Positions 52,927 through 63,596 of a stretch of DNA of 64,000 nucleotides are shown here, piece by piece (within the stretch, counting starts at the first letter, position 1; the number at the start of each line of letters is the position of its first letter). The translations under genes were made by a program, and so were the position numbers. This stretch comes from Ornithodoros turicata (taxonomy: Eukaryota > Arthropoda > Arachnida > Ixodida > Argasidae): assembly GCF_037126465.1 (NCBI RefSeq), contig NC_088201.1:67292879-67356878 (forward strand). The letters are read 5' to 3'. A model generated the notes under the pieces. The model saw nothing but the letters and a program-made list of their open reading frames with translations, was not told where the DNA came from and searched no databases.

Positions 52927-53030
52927 ACTTCCATACCCTGATATGCTCTCATCTCCCTTGATCCACTTATATGCTCTGGCCTCCCTTCAAATGGGAGCCG
53001 GTCCCTCATATACCGGAGAAAGGCCCCTTG
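52927..53030 (+). pseudogene. L1-like 3'-end-only fragment
   Basis: About 100 bp ending in a stem-loop, CCGGT (52,998-53,002) against ACCGG (53,012-53,016), then CCCCTTGATAAC. It has the same layout as the 3' ends of the neighbouring LINEs, without coding sequence. Confidence 0.5.
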
Positions 53031-54478
53031 ATAACGCGGCCCGCCCCCGGGTGGGCCGTGTCTTGGAATGCGCGGCCGATAAAATGGACGTACGGGCAGT
53101 ATTGCTTGCGGTGCTGTTCCGGGAAGATCTTTTCTTAGACCTTCCATTCCATTCCGGCCTTCCATTTGATGCCAATCCACTCTCTCACTGGGGAGACCCG
53201 CTCTTTCTTCCTTTGTGCAAAGCACTTTGCTCTCAGTGCCGACCCTTTTACGCAAGCTGAGTACATGACTGCAGTCAAGGCCCTGCACACTGGGAAGTCT
53301 CCCGGCTCTGATGGACTTCCGGCTGAATTTTATAAATGTTCATTTGGGCCTATATTGGGCTCATAGTCGCATTCAACCCGTTGTTTTGTCCTCTTTTGAC
53401 CAACAGAAGTCTTTCGACAGGGTGCACCACGGGTACATGTACCAGGTACTGCACCCTCTTGGTTTTCCCGTTACGGTTATTGACTGGACCAGAACTCTAT
53501 ACACCGGAGCTTCAGATACTATTGGCTAAATGGGGGTCGGTCCGCCAGTTCTACTATAAAGTCCGGTGTGCGGCAGGGTTGTCCTTTGTCCCCTGCTCTC
53601 TCTGCCATGGTCTTTAGTCTGACTTTGGAGTCTCCTGCAACTTCACTTCCTACACACATGCTCAAGCTATCTGGCTCCACAGCTCTTCCGCTTTTTGTGT
53701 ACACAGATGACCTGTCTCTAATACTTAGAGATGAACCTTCTGTAGCCGCCGTCTTAGGTGTCCTATATGCTTATGGCAACGTATCAAACGCTTTCTAAGC
53801 GCTACCCCGTCGTGCCCCGCACCCTTTGACATTCTTGTTAAGGACGATGTTCGTATACTGGGATATACATTTAATAGTGGCGGACTCTCGCCCCCCCTCG
53901 TGGCTGCGGGTGCACCAGCGCAATGTCCCCGTTCTCGCTGATATCAGAGGTCTGGTGCTCCCTATCACGTGTCGAGCTTGCCTCGCCGCCTCATGGCTTT
54001 TTAGCAAGCATTGGCACCACGGCATTGTCGCTATTCCCCCTCGTCAGATCTTGGTGGCTGCGACACGATCCGCTTTTCGTTTCATCTAGGGTGGCAGTGT
54101 TGAATGGGTGTCGCGTGCCCGCATGTGCCTGCAGCGGGAAGTAGGTGGCCTATGAGTTCCACATATGAAGACCAAGTGTCTTGCCCTTGGTCTTAAAGGT
54201 ATCTTTGATGCGCTCATGGAGCCGTACCACCCTGCGCATGATCTGTTGCAGTACCTCCTGGGTCCCGATATCAGGTTTTTTGCTGCTTTTTCGCCGAGTA
54301 GGCCTCAATCTGAGTTTGTCGCACCCCTCCTCAGAGAGTGTGTCTCCTCTATGCGACGGCTGCATGAGTCCTACCGTGGTGAATGGATTTCTACGTAGCC
54401 GGTCAAGCGTCTGTACAAGCCCCTCTTGGAGCTATTCCCCATGTCTCCTGCGGCTGTGGGCTTTGGTGTGCCCTAGTG
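53031..54478 (+). pseudogene. Decayed L1-like ORF2 with an internal deletion
   Basis: Related to copy 3: FTQAEYMTAVKALHTGKSPG, SDGLPAEFYKC, then a jump across roughly 85 codons to YWAHSRIQPVVLSSFDQQKS, VRQGCPLSPALSAMVF and YTDDLSLIL, where the active site YADD has become YTDD. Then HQRNVPVLADIRGLVLPIT, GGSVEWVSRA and LGLKGIFDALMEPYHPAHDL. There are at least four stops or frameshifts. It stops near 54,478, where a gypsy fragment starts. Confidence 0.82.
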
Positions 54479-54489
54479 AATGACGTCCC

Positions 54490-55365
54490 TTATCTTGAAA
54501 GGTCGCAAGGGTGTCCTATTTCATACAGGTGGCATAGTCATCTACGGCCGAACTGAAGAACAACATATAGATAACTTCGGAGTGTTTTGAGAGGTTGTCA
54601 GCAGAAGGTGTGAAACTGAACAACCAGTGCGTCTATACCGTATCACTGCTTACTTTCTTAAGACATGTGGTCAGTGCTCGAGAACTACTTCCTCACACGT
54701 CCAAAATGGAAGCCCTTCAGAAAGCCCCGACGCCTACCGACTTGAAGTCGCTTCGCTCTTTTCTAGGTCTGGTAGGGTACCATACTAAGTTCACTCCACG
54801 GTATGCTGAGTTCGTCAAACCAATCCGAGAGCTGCTTAGATGAAAGCAACACTTCGTTTTGACTTCAGACTACAGCCGCTGACGAAAGTTTCAATCGAGT
54901 CAAGTCTGCACTAACTTCCTGCCCCGTCCTTTACAAGTTTGACCAGTGATAGTCTCAGCAGGCGCTTCATCGTACGGCTTGGGAGCTGTTTTACACCAAC
55001 TGCGTGGGAACCAAGTTCGCACAATTGCATTTGCCTCAAGAACACTGTCCCCCTTGGAAAGGAAAACTTCCCTGAAGGGGAAGTACTTGTGGGCATCTGA
55101 ACATTGGCATGTTTACCTTTGGGGATGCCCATTCACAGTGCGCACTGGCCATCAGGCATTAGTTACTCTACTCGGCTCCCAATGCAGTGGACATCGTCTG
55201 CTTCGCATCGCGAGATGTAGGGCTCGTATCTTTTATTATAACGTCACTACTGAGTACAAGAACGGCGCAGAAACTTATATCACTGATGCGCTGGCGAGAC
55301 TATCGGTATATTCCCAGGATAAAGCAGAGGAAGAAGTTGTTTGCGTTTTTTCGTCCAGTCACTGA
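54490..55365 (+). pseudogene. Gypsy RT end and RNase H, inactivated
   Basis: The RT active-site region reads LKGRKGVLFHTGGIVIYGRT: the family has HxDD before IVIYG, so both aspartates are lost as GG. Then GVKLNNQCVYTVSLLTFLRH, PTDLKSLRSFLGLVGYHTKF and PIRELLR-stop (54,840). RNase H resumes as IVSAGASSYGLGAVLHQLRG (DAS changed to GAS), FASRTLSPLER and an AETYITDALARL end. Several stops and frameshifts. Confidence 0.8.
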
Positions 55366-55868
55366 GCAAGACAGCGACATATAAAGTTCCGCACCTTAGT
55401 CAAGTTGCCAGTTTTCTGGAACAAGGATCTTCGCCGGTACTCACGAGGCTCGCAAGAAACCTCGTTCCTCACCATCGGTGCAAGCATGAACTTTCTGTGG
55501 TCGATGGTCCTCTATTGGGAGGAGAACGCATTGTAATCCCGCAGGTGCTAACAGATAGCTTCCGGCATCATACGTACAAAGCAGAGATTGAGAGATCTCT
55601 GCTGGTGGCCTGGGATGGATAAACAAGTGGAACAGCTGGTCAGGCTGCTGACAAATCTGCTAAGACTGCTGCCCAGCCACTTCATCCGGTACCACTTTAA
55701 CATAAGCCATGGTCAATGCTCGCTATCATCATTGTTGGATTACTTGAAGAGTGCCATCATTCATGGCGTTGCGCCATCACGTTAGTAGACTATTACAGCA
55801 AGTGGCCTGAAATTGCATTTGTTTAAACAGAAACAACTTCAGCGGTTGCAACGTTCTTGCGACACATC
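55341..55868 (+). pseudogene. Gypsy integrase N-part, up to the SINE
   Basis: LVPHHRCKHELSVVDGPLLG and RIVIPQVLTDSFRHHTYKAE match the region around the integrase zinc-binding domain, followed after frameshifts by VDYYSKWPEIAF, which contains the first catalytic aspartate environment, and SAVATFLRHIFSRD at the SINE junction. Confidence 0.75.
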
Positions 55869-55879
55869 TTCAGTCGAGA
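55869..55879. repeat. Target-site duplication of the SINE, left copy (11 bp)
   Basis: TTCAGTCGAGA, repeated exactly at 56,177-56,187. Confidence 0.8.
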
Positions 55880-56176
55880 CCAGCGGCATGGCCGTGCGGG
55901 TTAGGGCGTCCCGCTCGTTGGTAGTAGCCAAGGTCGTGCCGAAGACTGGGAGGTGGTTCGCATTATTCGACCGGCTGTGCTGTCTGACGTTTTCCCTGGG
56001 TTTTGCGATGACTTTCCAGACGAATGTCGGCACAGTTCCCCCTGAAGTCGGCCCTGGACGTATACTAACCCCCCTGTCCCCAGCTCCTTCCTGCTGACCT
56101 CTCTCCATCTGTCCACATCTGTACGCTGCTCATAGCCACAGCTGCTTCGCGGCGCTAACACAGATTTTAAATAATT
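55880..56176 (+). mobile_element. tRNA-derived SINE, 297 bp
   Basis: Starts CCAGCGGCATGGCCGTGCGG, with an A-box-like TGGCCGTGCGGGTTAGGG, and a B-box-like GGTTCGCATT about 55 bases further on (55,953-55,962), the layout of a pol III promoter from a Leu/Ser-class tRNA. The body is pyrimidine-rich and the end is TTTTAAATAATT. Flanked by TTCAGTCGAGA duplications, and removal restores the gypsy integrase order FLRHIFSR / EGYPDDVV. It resembles SINE families described from ixodid ticks (the published family Ruka is one); I could not verify which. Its RNA would depend on LINE machinery for insertion. Confidence 0.82.
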
Positions 56177-56187
56177 TTCAGTCGAGA
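56177..56187. repeat. Target-site duplication of the SINE, right copy (11 bp)
   Basis: Exact repeat of 55,869-55,879, after which the gypsy integrase continues. Confidence 0.8.
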
Positions 56188-56949
56188 AGGATATCCAGAC
56201 GATGTAGTTACAGATAGTAGCCCCCAATTCGTTGCGAACGATTTCAAAGAATTTATTCGAAGACATGGCGTTCGTCACGTGCCAGTGTCGGTGTACTACC
56301 CGCAGGCCAACGGACAGGTTGAACGTTTCAACCGTGTTTTCAAAGATATCGTGCAAGTTGCAAAACTGGAAAAGAGAGACGCCAGATCAACACCTCAAGA
56401 GTACCTCACTAACTACAGAAGTACGCTGCATGCTACAACAGCTATTCCTCCAGCTGTACTTCTACATGGACGAAATATCCAAACGTCGTTAAATATTGTG
56501 GGAATACCATCACCGTTCACTACTACCTACATGGCTACGCTTGGACGTCGCGTAGCACACAAGCAAGCCAAGCGCACGATATACACAAACAAGAAACGAC
56601 CGGTCAAAGACCACAAATTCACTCGTGGCACCTATGTAAGAGTCCGCGTTCTTGGACAACGGAAGAAAGCAAGCCCAAACTTTCCGCCCGTGATGAAAAT
56701 TATTGCTTCTGGAGGATCCCTTTCTTGTGGGAGAATGGCAAAGTATTGCACTCTTCAAATTTCATAAGGGTTCCAACTCAATCACTACCTCCGCAGTTTC
56801 AGAGCTCAGGAAATGCTCAGCAAAGATCAGCACTAAGTCGTGATTGGTGGAATACCGGATATCGCATCACACCTTCACGATCATTTTGTCAGGCTCGAGA
56901 AACATTAGGGAGTTTTAGCAGACCGGATCCGGCAGCTCCCGGTCGTTAA
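56188..56949 (+). pseudogene. Gypsy integrase core C-part and C-terminal domain
   Basis: GYPDDVVTDSSPQFVANDFK has the second catalytic aspartate (TDSSPQF) and VYYPQANGQVERFNRVFKDI the third acidic residue (GQVERFN). Then PQEYLTNYRSTLHATTAIPP, HGRNIQTSLNI and a basic RGTYVRVRVLGQRKKASPNF region. The frame is open for 160 codons to 56,767 and then continues in another frame (FIRVPTQSLPP). Confidence 0.82.
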
Positions 56950-59405
56950 TAAATAAGGTGAAATCGAACCGATCGTGTCCGGAGAGAGCGCCAGCATAGA
57001 CACTTTTAGCAAACCGGAGGGAACCGGAGACGCGCTCGCTGCCCGACGCAAGACATCTTTTTAGACGAAGAAGAAGCAGATAGCCATTCAGAAGAGGAAG
57101 TTACGTTCTACTCACTGATGTATAAAGGCTGGATCGCGCATGGGAGAGGGGCTCGTGGGGGAGAGGCGTGCCTTCGGGCCGCCATGTTGGTGGGCCCTAA
57201 AGTGCTGTGTGCGCCCATAGAAAACAATGGGAGGCAACAGAGATTGTGAGTATTTATTGCGCTGCAAGCATTGGTCGTTGTTTGTCATCACACAATTTTG
57301 TAAGGTGCCAGTATACTGATGTATCCTAACAGTGTTTCACAGGTGTCCTGCCGTTCGATTCTTAATTACGTTATGTTTTGCATTCCGAAACTAGACCGTC
57401 ACTGCAGTGCAGCGCTGGGGATTGTACTACAGCACGTTTCCCAGCCAACATTTCAATAAGAAACGACTTGAGGTTAACAACAACCATGTATATAATATCC
57501 CGTACTGCGTTCTGGACAAAAATTGTTCCATAAAGAACGGTCCGGGAAAAGATATACTCGCATGGCAGAAAGAGATCGTTCTGTAGAATCACAGCCGTAG
57601 TTTTAGCCGTGTATGCGTTTAGTATGATTTATATCAAGCATCGCCTTAGAAAGAGTCTTTTAGTAAACGACAGCGGTGCTTTGCCTCGAAAATATGGACA
57701 CACCGAAGCAGCCCAAATAATTACTTCACGCAATTAGATCACACTCGTTAGGACAGTTAATCAGGTAGTGATGTAAGCTTAATCAATTAAGTTACTTAGA
57801 AAGTGGTAACACCTCCTTGAGACACAGGACGTATCTCTTTTTGAAGTACAGCCCTTCTATGTTTGTTTGCTTCTTCCTTTATTTGTTCTGATTATTTGCA
57901 GGCGCGGTTGTGCCAAACTGAATGTCCTTCTCCAGCACTCACATATGCTTTTGTTGAATACAACTGCAGCGTGAGAAAAGCTGCTTGGGGACGGGGTCCT
58001 GCTATCCAGTGCTGACTTTGTCATGCTTGTTATGTGGAGCATGTTCCAAAAAAATGCAGCTTCACGTATGGTCTTCAAATTGCAACAGGACTATTTGGAG
58101 CTTGAAACAGTTGTGATTTTGTCATTTTTGCCCTCGTGTACCCAGTCTGTGAAACGCAAACAAAAAATTCTAGCACGATATGCTTTTGTAATGAAGATCA
58201 CTGATGATGAGTAAAGGGGATATACGAGTTCAAGTTTATTCAATATTTTATATCATTCATTATATTATTCAACATTTTATGTCAAGTTTATACAACATCA
58301 AGTTTATTCAAGTTCAAGATTTATTTATTGCACTTATGCGTTTCAGGATACAATGAACGTGCAGGGAGGTCGCAAAAGACTACATTTATTGTTTTGTGAC
58401 CTTGCTACAATGACAATATATATTTTAGGAATGACAATGGTCAGGTATGCTCTCTAAATTTGTAGCACTCAATTTTAGGTTGGAATGAGCAATGAATAGC
58501 AACTTCCCTCCTGGTATTTTCTCATATATGCTAAATTTTAAATTTAATGTGATCGAATATGTGATAATATAATAATATATAAGAATATAATATGTGATAA
58601 ATGAATGTGATCAACAGTAGATGTAAACAACATGAGTAGCCAGAGAAGTGCATTCTCAATAAATAATTTTCTTATAGCGTATATGTGCATGCCTATTAAC
58701 TGAAACAATTATCACAGTTCCCTGACAAGTTTTACTTTCTGAGAGTGTACTGTAGAGGCTGCTTAGATCTACAACAGTTCATACAAGGTATTATGTACTG
58801 TGAATGCCTTTAAAAATCCCATGTCACACATATGCCTTTACTTTCTGGAGGTGCTGTGGTAGTCAAAGTTTGTGGGCATTACGCAGGTTCTGCACCCATT
58901 TCTTGAGTATGTCGAGGCAGCTGTGAAGTAACCTGCATTGATGATGATAATTCCAATTTTTATGGTGCATCGACAACAAAGGAAATAATACATCAGAACA
59001 TTGGTTTGGGTGCAACCAGTTAAGAATGAATATGTTGTTTAATAAATGCATTGGACAAATGTTAAAACATCAGTTTAAAACATGGTTTACAATCCCTGTA
59101 TCTTCTAAAAATTAAAAAGATTAAAAACTATTCTAAAAAGAATATGGCGAACTCTTCTAAAAAGAATTATAATCTCTAATTATTATACTGCTGGGTGAAG
59201 GAGCCTAAAGTGTAAGGTGTGTTTCTGATGTGAACATGTAAGAAAATATGCAAAACTGAGAGAGGCTAACCACAGTGCGTGCACTGAGGTTGTTCCTTCC
59301 TGTAAAGTAGAAACCAGTGGATGAGGAACGTGATACTTACCTGTACACCCAGCCGTATCACACTGCACAGATTATTCACTGGGTAGCCCTCATGACGAAA
59401 CCTGT
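56950..59405. other. 2.5 kb without recognisable gene
   Basis: Mostly A/T-rich. At 57,120-57,240 a GC-rich block (GGCTGGATCGCGCATGGGAG ... GCCGCCATGTTGG) looks like a dispersed repeat or promoter-type DNA but was not identified. At 58,225-58,330 there are repeated CAAGTTTATTCAA words. A 63-codon frame ending at 58,214 is unusually protein-like (QKNAASRMVFKLQQDYLEL) but unassigned. Confidence 0.4.
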
Positions 59406-59413
59406 ATTGAGAG
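59406..59413. repeat. 8-bp target-site duplication, left
   Basis: ATTGAGAG, repeated exactly at 60,255-60,262. Eight bases is the hallmark length for hAT transposons. Confidence 0.85.
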
Positions 59414-60254
59414 CAGAGTTGTGCCTAACTCGTTACAAGTAACTCGTTACTTGGTAACGGTTACTTTTTTTGGTAACGAAGTAACGATTCAGTTACTTTT
59501 TAAAAAATGGTAATAGTAACGGAATCAGTTACAAAAATTTGTAACTCGTTACTGACGTTACTCGTTCCTTTTCTTCAGCGCGGGGGAGCACATTTCGGCA
59601 CTCTGTGTGGCGCAATGCATGCATATTTGACCTGCGTGACGTGTGACTCAAAGTATTATTGCAGTCGCTCGCTGGATGTGTTGTTGTCATTTCTGTTGCC
59701 CTTCCGTAATCTCCGACCATCACTCCTTCCCAAGAATGGCCACCAATTGTGCTATGGCTACAAAAACCGCGTTTCGACTTCTAGCCTTTTCTTGTCTTTG
59801 CTAAGATTCTGAGCGCTCTAAATTATGACGCAACCCCTCGTCTGTTTTTGGGAACCGTTGGTGATCGGTGGCACAAAAACCAGTGTTTTTTCTTGTGTTT
59901 TCGTAATCTCCGATCACCCCCACTTCCGAAACAAGGGAGAAGGTCCAGGCAAACTGATATAGACTCATGGTAACGGGCCGAGAGACACGGAACACGAAGG
60001 ACGAACGACAAATTTCGAGTATCTGCTTCTTCTGAAGTGCAATTCCTCATTAATAAAGAGTTGAAGGCAAGTGATGGCATGTTCGTTGGCTCCTTTAACT
60101 ATGCTGCGGTAACGTAAAAGTAACTCGTTACCTGTGAGTAACGAGAACTCGTTACTTTTGTATGTTGGTAACGAGTAACGTATTTAGTTACTTTTTCCTG
60201 AAGTAACGGGTAACGGTATTTAGTTCTTTTTTTTCGGTAACGGGCACAAGTCTG
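59414..60254. mobile_element. hAT-type non-autonomous element, 841 bp
   Basis: Ends are CAGAGTTGTGCC and, reversed, CAGACTTGTGCC: 11 of 12 matching terminal inverted repeats beginning CAG, as in hAT elements, and flanked by an exact 8-bp duplication ATTGAGAG. Both flanks of the element are packed with GTAACGAGTTAC-type words (59,430-59,560 and 60,105-60,240), probably transposase-binding repeats. The middle (about 59,570-60,100) has no transposase, so it must rely on a helper element. An inverted block in the middle (ATCTCCGACCATCACT near 59,710 and similar phrases near 59,910) is also seen. Confidence 0.88.
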
Positions 60255-60262
60255 ATTGAGAG
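60255..60262. repeat. 8-bp target-site duplication, right
   Basis: ATTGAGAG, exact repeat of 59,406-59,413. Confidence 0.85.
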
Positions 60263-61152
60263 ACCACTTTTGCCTTAAAAACTGCTACAAATAGCACGAC
60301 ACGCTACAAATTAAAACTATCGTAACAAGCTGACGATACGCTCAGACACAAAGGCGTTATTCAAGTCGCGCCACACCACCGTTACGTAGGGTTCTTTGTC
60401 ACAAATCAAACCAAGGCACAAAACAATACCAATACATGAAAAAAGGTGACAATCGTGGTCTCATTATGACGTAATACCGAACTTGTGCGTGAAGGTAATT
60501 CAAAGAAATGAATGTGGCACTTGCTTCCGCAGAGAACACCGTGTACAATGCTAGCAATGCATGCAAAAAAGCGCTCGAGTGCTCGCACATATATTGATGA
60601 CAACACTACCTGTGTAGTGTAACATGTTCTTTCAAGCATATTATGCACTCAAACTGTATTTGCCGCCGGGTAAAATGCAAGTGTGCTCGATTGAACGTCG
60701 GAAGAGCGATCAAGCAACCTGCATCCAGTGTTCGTTTTGGGCAAAAAAACACTTCATAATGGTCAACTAAATATGCAGAATGGACGCCTATTTATTCCTT
60801 GATAAAGAGTGACTCACCTGTATAAAAAAACAATGTGCAAGTTTCCGGCGATGCAGAATCAAAAATAACAAAGACGGTTCTTAAAGGGACAGTCGCATTC
60901 TCCGAGGTCAATTTCGAAACTAATGCGAATTCTAATTCCTTGCCGACCACTAAAATGGGCCCGAAAATACCATTTCGATCCGCGGCGTACTTTTCGCGCA
61001 ATCCGATGAAAAGGAAACCGGAATCCTTGCGCCCTCGCTCTCTAAAAGTGGGAGCAAACGTCACCCGGATAAGGCCAATCAGCGCGCGCCCTGGGTAAAT
61101 GCGAGCCGCGCGCCTGTTTGCCGATCGCGAAGCGAAGGCAAAGGTAGCAAAC
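60263..61152. other. Upstream region of the P2X7-ballast-like gene
   Basis: No second gene seen. The last 150 bases are GC-rich and contain a CCAAT box (61,075-61,079, AAGGCCAATCAGCGCGCG) in a CpG-rich context, about 75 bases before the predicted ATG. This fits a TATA-less promoter; the start of transcription is not known. Confidence 0.4.
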
Positions 61153-63504
61153 ATGGAGTCTGAAAACGAGAGTGATGTTTCTCTGTCTGGGGGAGATTCT
61201 GACGAACATGTAAGCGGTAGCGGCGACGAGTTAATGCTGGATGATGACCCATACTCTACGGACCCAATGCCTCTGGAACCCGCCGACCATGCACGAGATG
61301 TGGCTGCGGCTAACCCGCGGGATGACATTTTCAGGTGACGTATCTCTCTGCATGGTCGCCGTCGGATGTGCGAAATAGTTTAGAATGTTGAAATTGTTGT
61401 CGGCAGGTGTGTATGTGGAGTCTGCGACCCACAAAAGCCCGACGTGCGCCTGTGTTGCCATTCTGTTGCCAGGGTGGTAGAAATGTGCAACAGTGCCGCC
61501 GTGCAGTGCATAACACAACACCCATTACTCAGGGACATCTGCCTCCGTAAGGAGCTTCTAGTGGTGTACGCGCCTCAATTCTGCCGCTATGATCAACATT
61601 TTAGGCGACTCAATCCCCAGGACCACAGGTAAGCCTGCTGCAGTGCTCTTCCGTTTGCTATGATTACGACCGTAATGATTTTTTCGGTTTAAATGACCTC
61701 CCATCAAAATTCGGAAGGGTAAACTCGGGTGCTAGTCGGGTGTTGTTGGTTACGCAAATTGTCGAACCTAAAGTGGACAGGGGTTGTATACAAAAGGGCG
61801 GCTATTCTCAGCAGCTTTTTGGCCTACACAAGTTTGTCCCTCATAAATCATAAGCGTGGCCGACAGCCGTGGAACGACCCAGAATCCTGGTCCAACAATT
61901 CCATTAGGAAAAGTGAAGCAACACAGTCGCCTCAGCTAGTCTCGACATGCTCTCAATTATGCCAGTTAGCATGGCCTGCCCAGCAAACCAGATACATCCA
62001 GGAAATGTCCGTAAGATATCTCGCCCGGGACGTTTGGATATCCAGTGGAGTTTGCCACAGATCCGTTTTACATCCATGCGATATCCCAGCGACTAGCATT
62101 TCTGCCATGTTTGTAGATCCACTGAAAGTCCCTGCGACGTCTGTCACGGATGTTTGGATATATACGGGAGATTACGAATATCGAACATATTTTGCTTTTA
62201 ACAATTTTGTGCATAAGATATTTAGTGTTTGTAGAATGCGTAGAGACCACTGCAACTGTGCACCAGCAAATAATACTTATTATGTGTTTCAACCCGTTTG
62301 ATACTATTGGGAACAAAACATTACCTTAGCCTAACAGGATTCAACACAGTACAGCAACACCGTGGGACCCGCCAGCATAAGTGCCGAACCCTGCCCGCCT
62401 CACTTGGACCACTTGGGAAAGCCCGCAGTAACCTCTATTTGCGAGCTGGATGGAACATATACTGAAATACAAATCGTTACACGTTAGGGGTAGCGTGGCG
62501 TAAACCATTTGTAACTGTGACGAGGATGTATCTTCGCAATTCCTGTGTTTCTGCATCAACCCACAGTATACCCAACAACATTTCTGACATCCCTTCCTAT
62601 CGACTACTGTGTTTTTAATTCAGGTTACCGTCTCTATAAGGACAAACAAATATTTCCTGGATCTCCCATAGACATCCCTAGGATCTGCAGGCTGCTTGTC
62701 AAGGGACATTCAAACATCCAGAGCGCGATATCCTTCCAACATACCAGGGACATCTGTTGTTTACTGGAGTAAGCCCAAAACGCAATGAAATTGTGCGATA
62801 TCCCATAGATATCCTATGGATGTCGAGATATTCAGCACGTTCGCGACCTTGTAGGGATGTCCCAGGGATATTAATGGTTTGCTGGGTGATTGGCAACACA
62901 AAACCCTGATTGACAGATATCCAGTGGGAATTCTGAAGGATAGTCTTACAAGTCTGAAACAGAAGCATTTGAAGTGCCAATAAAGGGGGGGGGGGGAGCA
63001 TATTACTGAAGAATGTAAGAGTAATATATTTTGGGAGAAATTGGATTTTGCCGGAATTGGAGGGAAGCTGGTTCGGGAGGGAGTTAGCTGTTGGAATCGG
63101 GTTCATCCTGAAAGAGGCGGACCATTTTTCTGTTGTACTATGTTGCACACCTGCCAACCTTCCACATTCAAAATGCAGGAGACCCCGGAACTAAGAAAGG
63201 AATGCACAGGCTTTGAACTCCAAGGTTGGGATAGTGTCTGTTCTTCTGTTCTGGCCATTGTCTTCCCAACACTGTGGGAGATTTGGCAGGTATGCAAATG
63301 CCCACAAGATATAATGCTAAACAAAAAGAAATGTCATGTGGATTTGTCTTTTCCAGCTGCCTAAGGTTCACGCCATACTCGTCATTCACGAGATGGGTCT
63401 GGGGATACCTTGGTCCAAGGAACAGACGACAGGTTCCTGGATGCGTTGTCCGAGCCATCAGGAGGGAGTTCCCATCTACGTCCTATCAAGGCTATCAGCG
63501 TTAG
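61153..63504 (+). CDS. Three-exon gene for a P2X7 receptor cytoplasmic-domain-like protein
   Basis: Exons: 61,153-61,334, 61,407-61,628 and 63,366-63,504. Introns have GT..AG ends (CAG|GTGACG..GGCAG; CACAG|GTAAGC..CTAAG) and every junction is phase 2, completing an AGG codon each time, so the 543-base reading frame is exact and gives 180 residues. Exon 1 (MESENESDVSLSGGDSDEHV) is acidic and disordered. Exons 2-3 give RCVCGVCDPQKP, RLCCHSVARVVEMC, CITQHPLLRDICLRKELL, YSSFTRWVWGYLG and PGCVVRAIRREFPSTSYQGY. The last part matches the end of vertebrate P2X7 (a CRWRIRKEFP...Y-GF pattern), and the cysteine clusters match the zinc- and GDP-binding 'ballast' domain. There are no transmembrane or ATP-binding parts, so it is a standalone soluble version. 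Function is unknown; it lies in a transposon-rich region and could itself be amplified by elements. Confidence 0.85.
61979..62886. mobile_element. Inverted-repeat element within intron 2 of the P2X7-like gene
   Basis: CCCAGCAAACCA (61,979-61,990) is inverted exactly at 62,875-62,886. Both ends lead into many GATATC, GGATGT and TCCCTGGGACATCC-type words, all variants of one degenerate subterminal repeat. The 908-bp interior has no transposase. No clear target-site duplication. It is probably a non-autonomous DNA transposon that landed in the intron. Confidence 0.6.
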
Positions 63505-63596
63505 GACCATCGAAGCAAGGGTGTCTTGACAAGAGAGACAAGCTGGTGCATACTGATGGCTGGAACTGGAGACATGTAGTGGCAAGACAAAAATTT

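Larger units (their letters stand above)
54485..56949 (+). mobile_element. Decayed Ty3/gypsy element split by a SINE
   Basis: Homology runs in order from the end of the RT palm (54,490) through thumb, RNase H, integrase zinc and core domains, and the integrase C-terminus to about 56,949. No LTR ends were fixed. A 297-bp SINE interrupts the integrase core (55,880-56,176). It differs from the gypsy copy at 26.6 kb. Confidence 0.82.

Noticed and set aside
58023..58214. A 63-codon protein-like frame ending in KITDDE.
   Set aside because: No start context, splice signal or recognised family; left as unassigned DNA.
60792..61328. A 178-codon minus-strand frame opposite exon 1 of the P2X7-like gene.
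   Set aside because: It is the antisense shadow of a GC-rich acidic exon; the plus-strand exon has exact splice phases with the next two exons.
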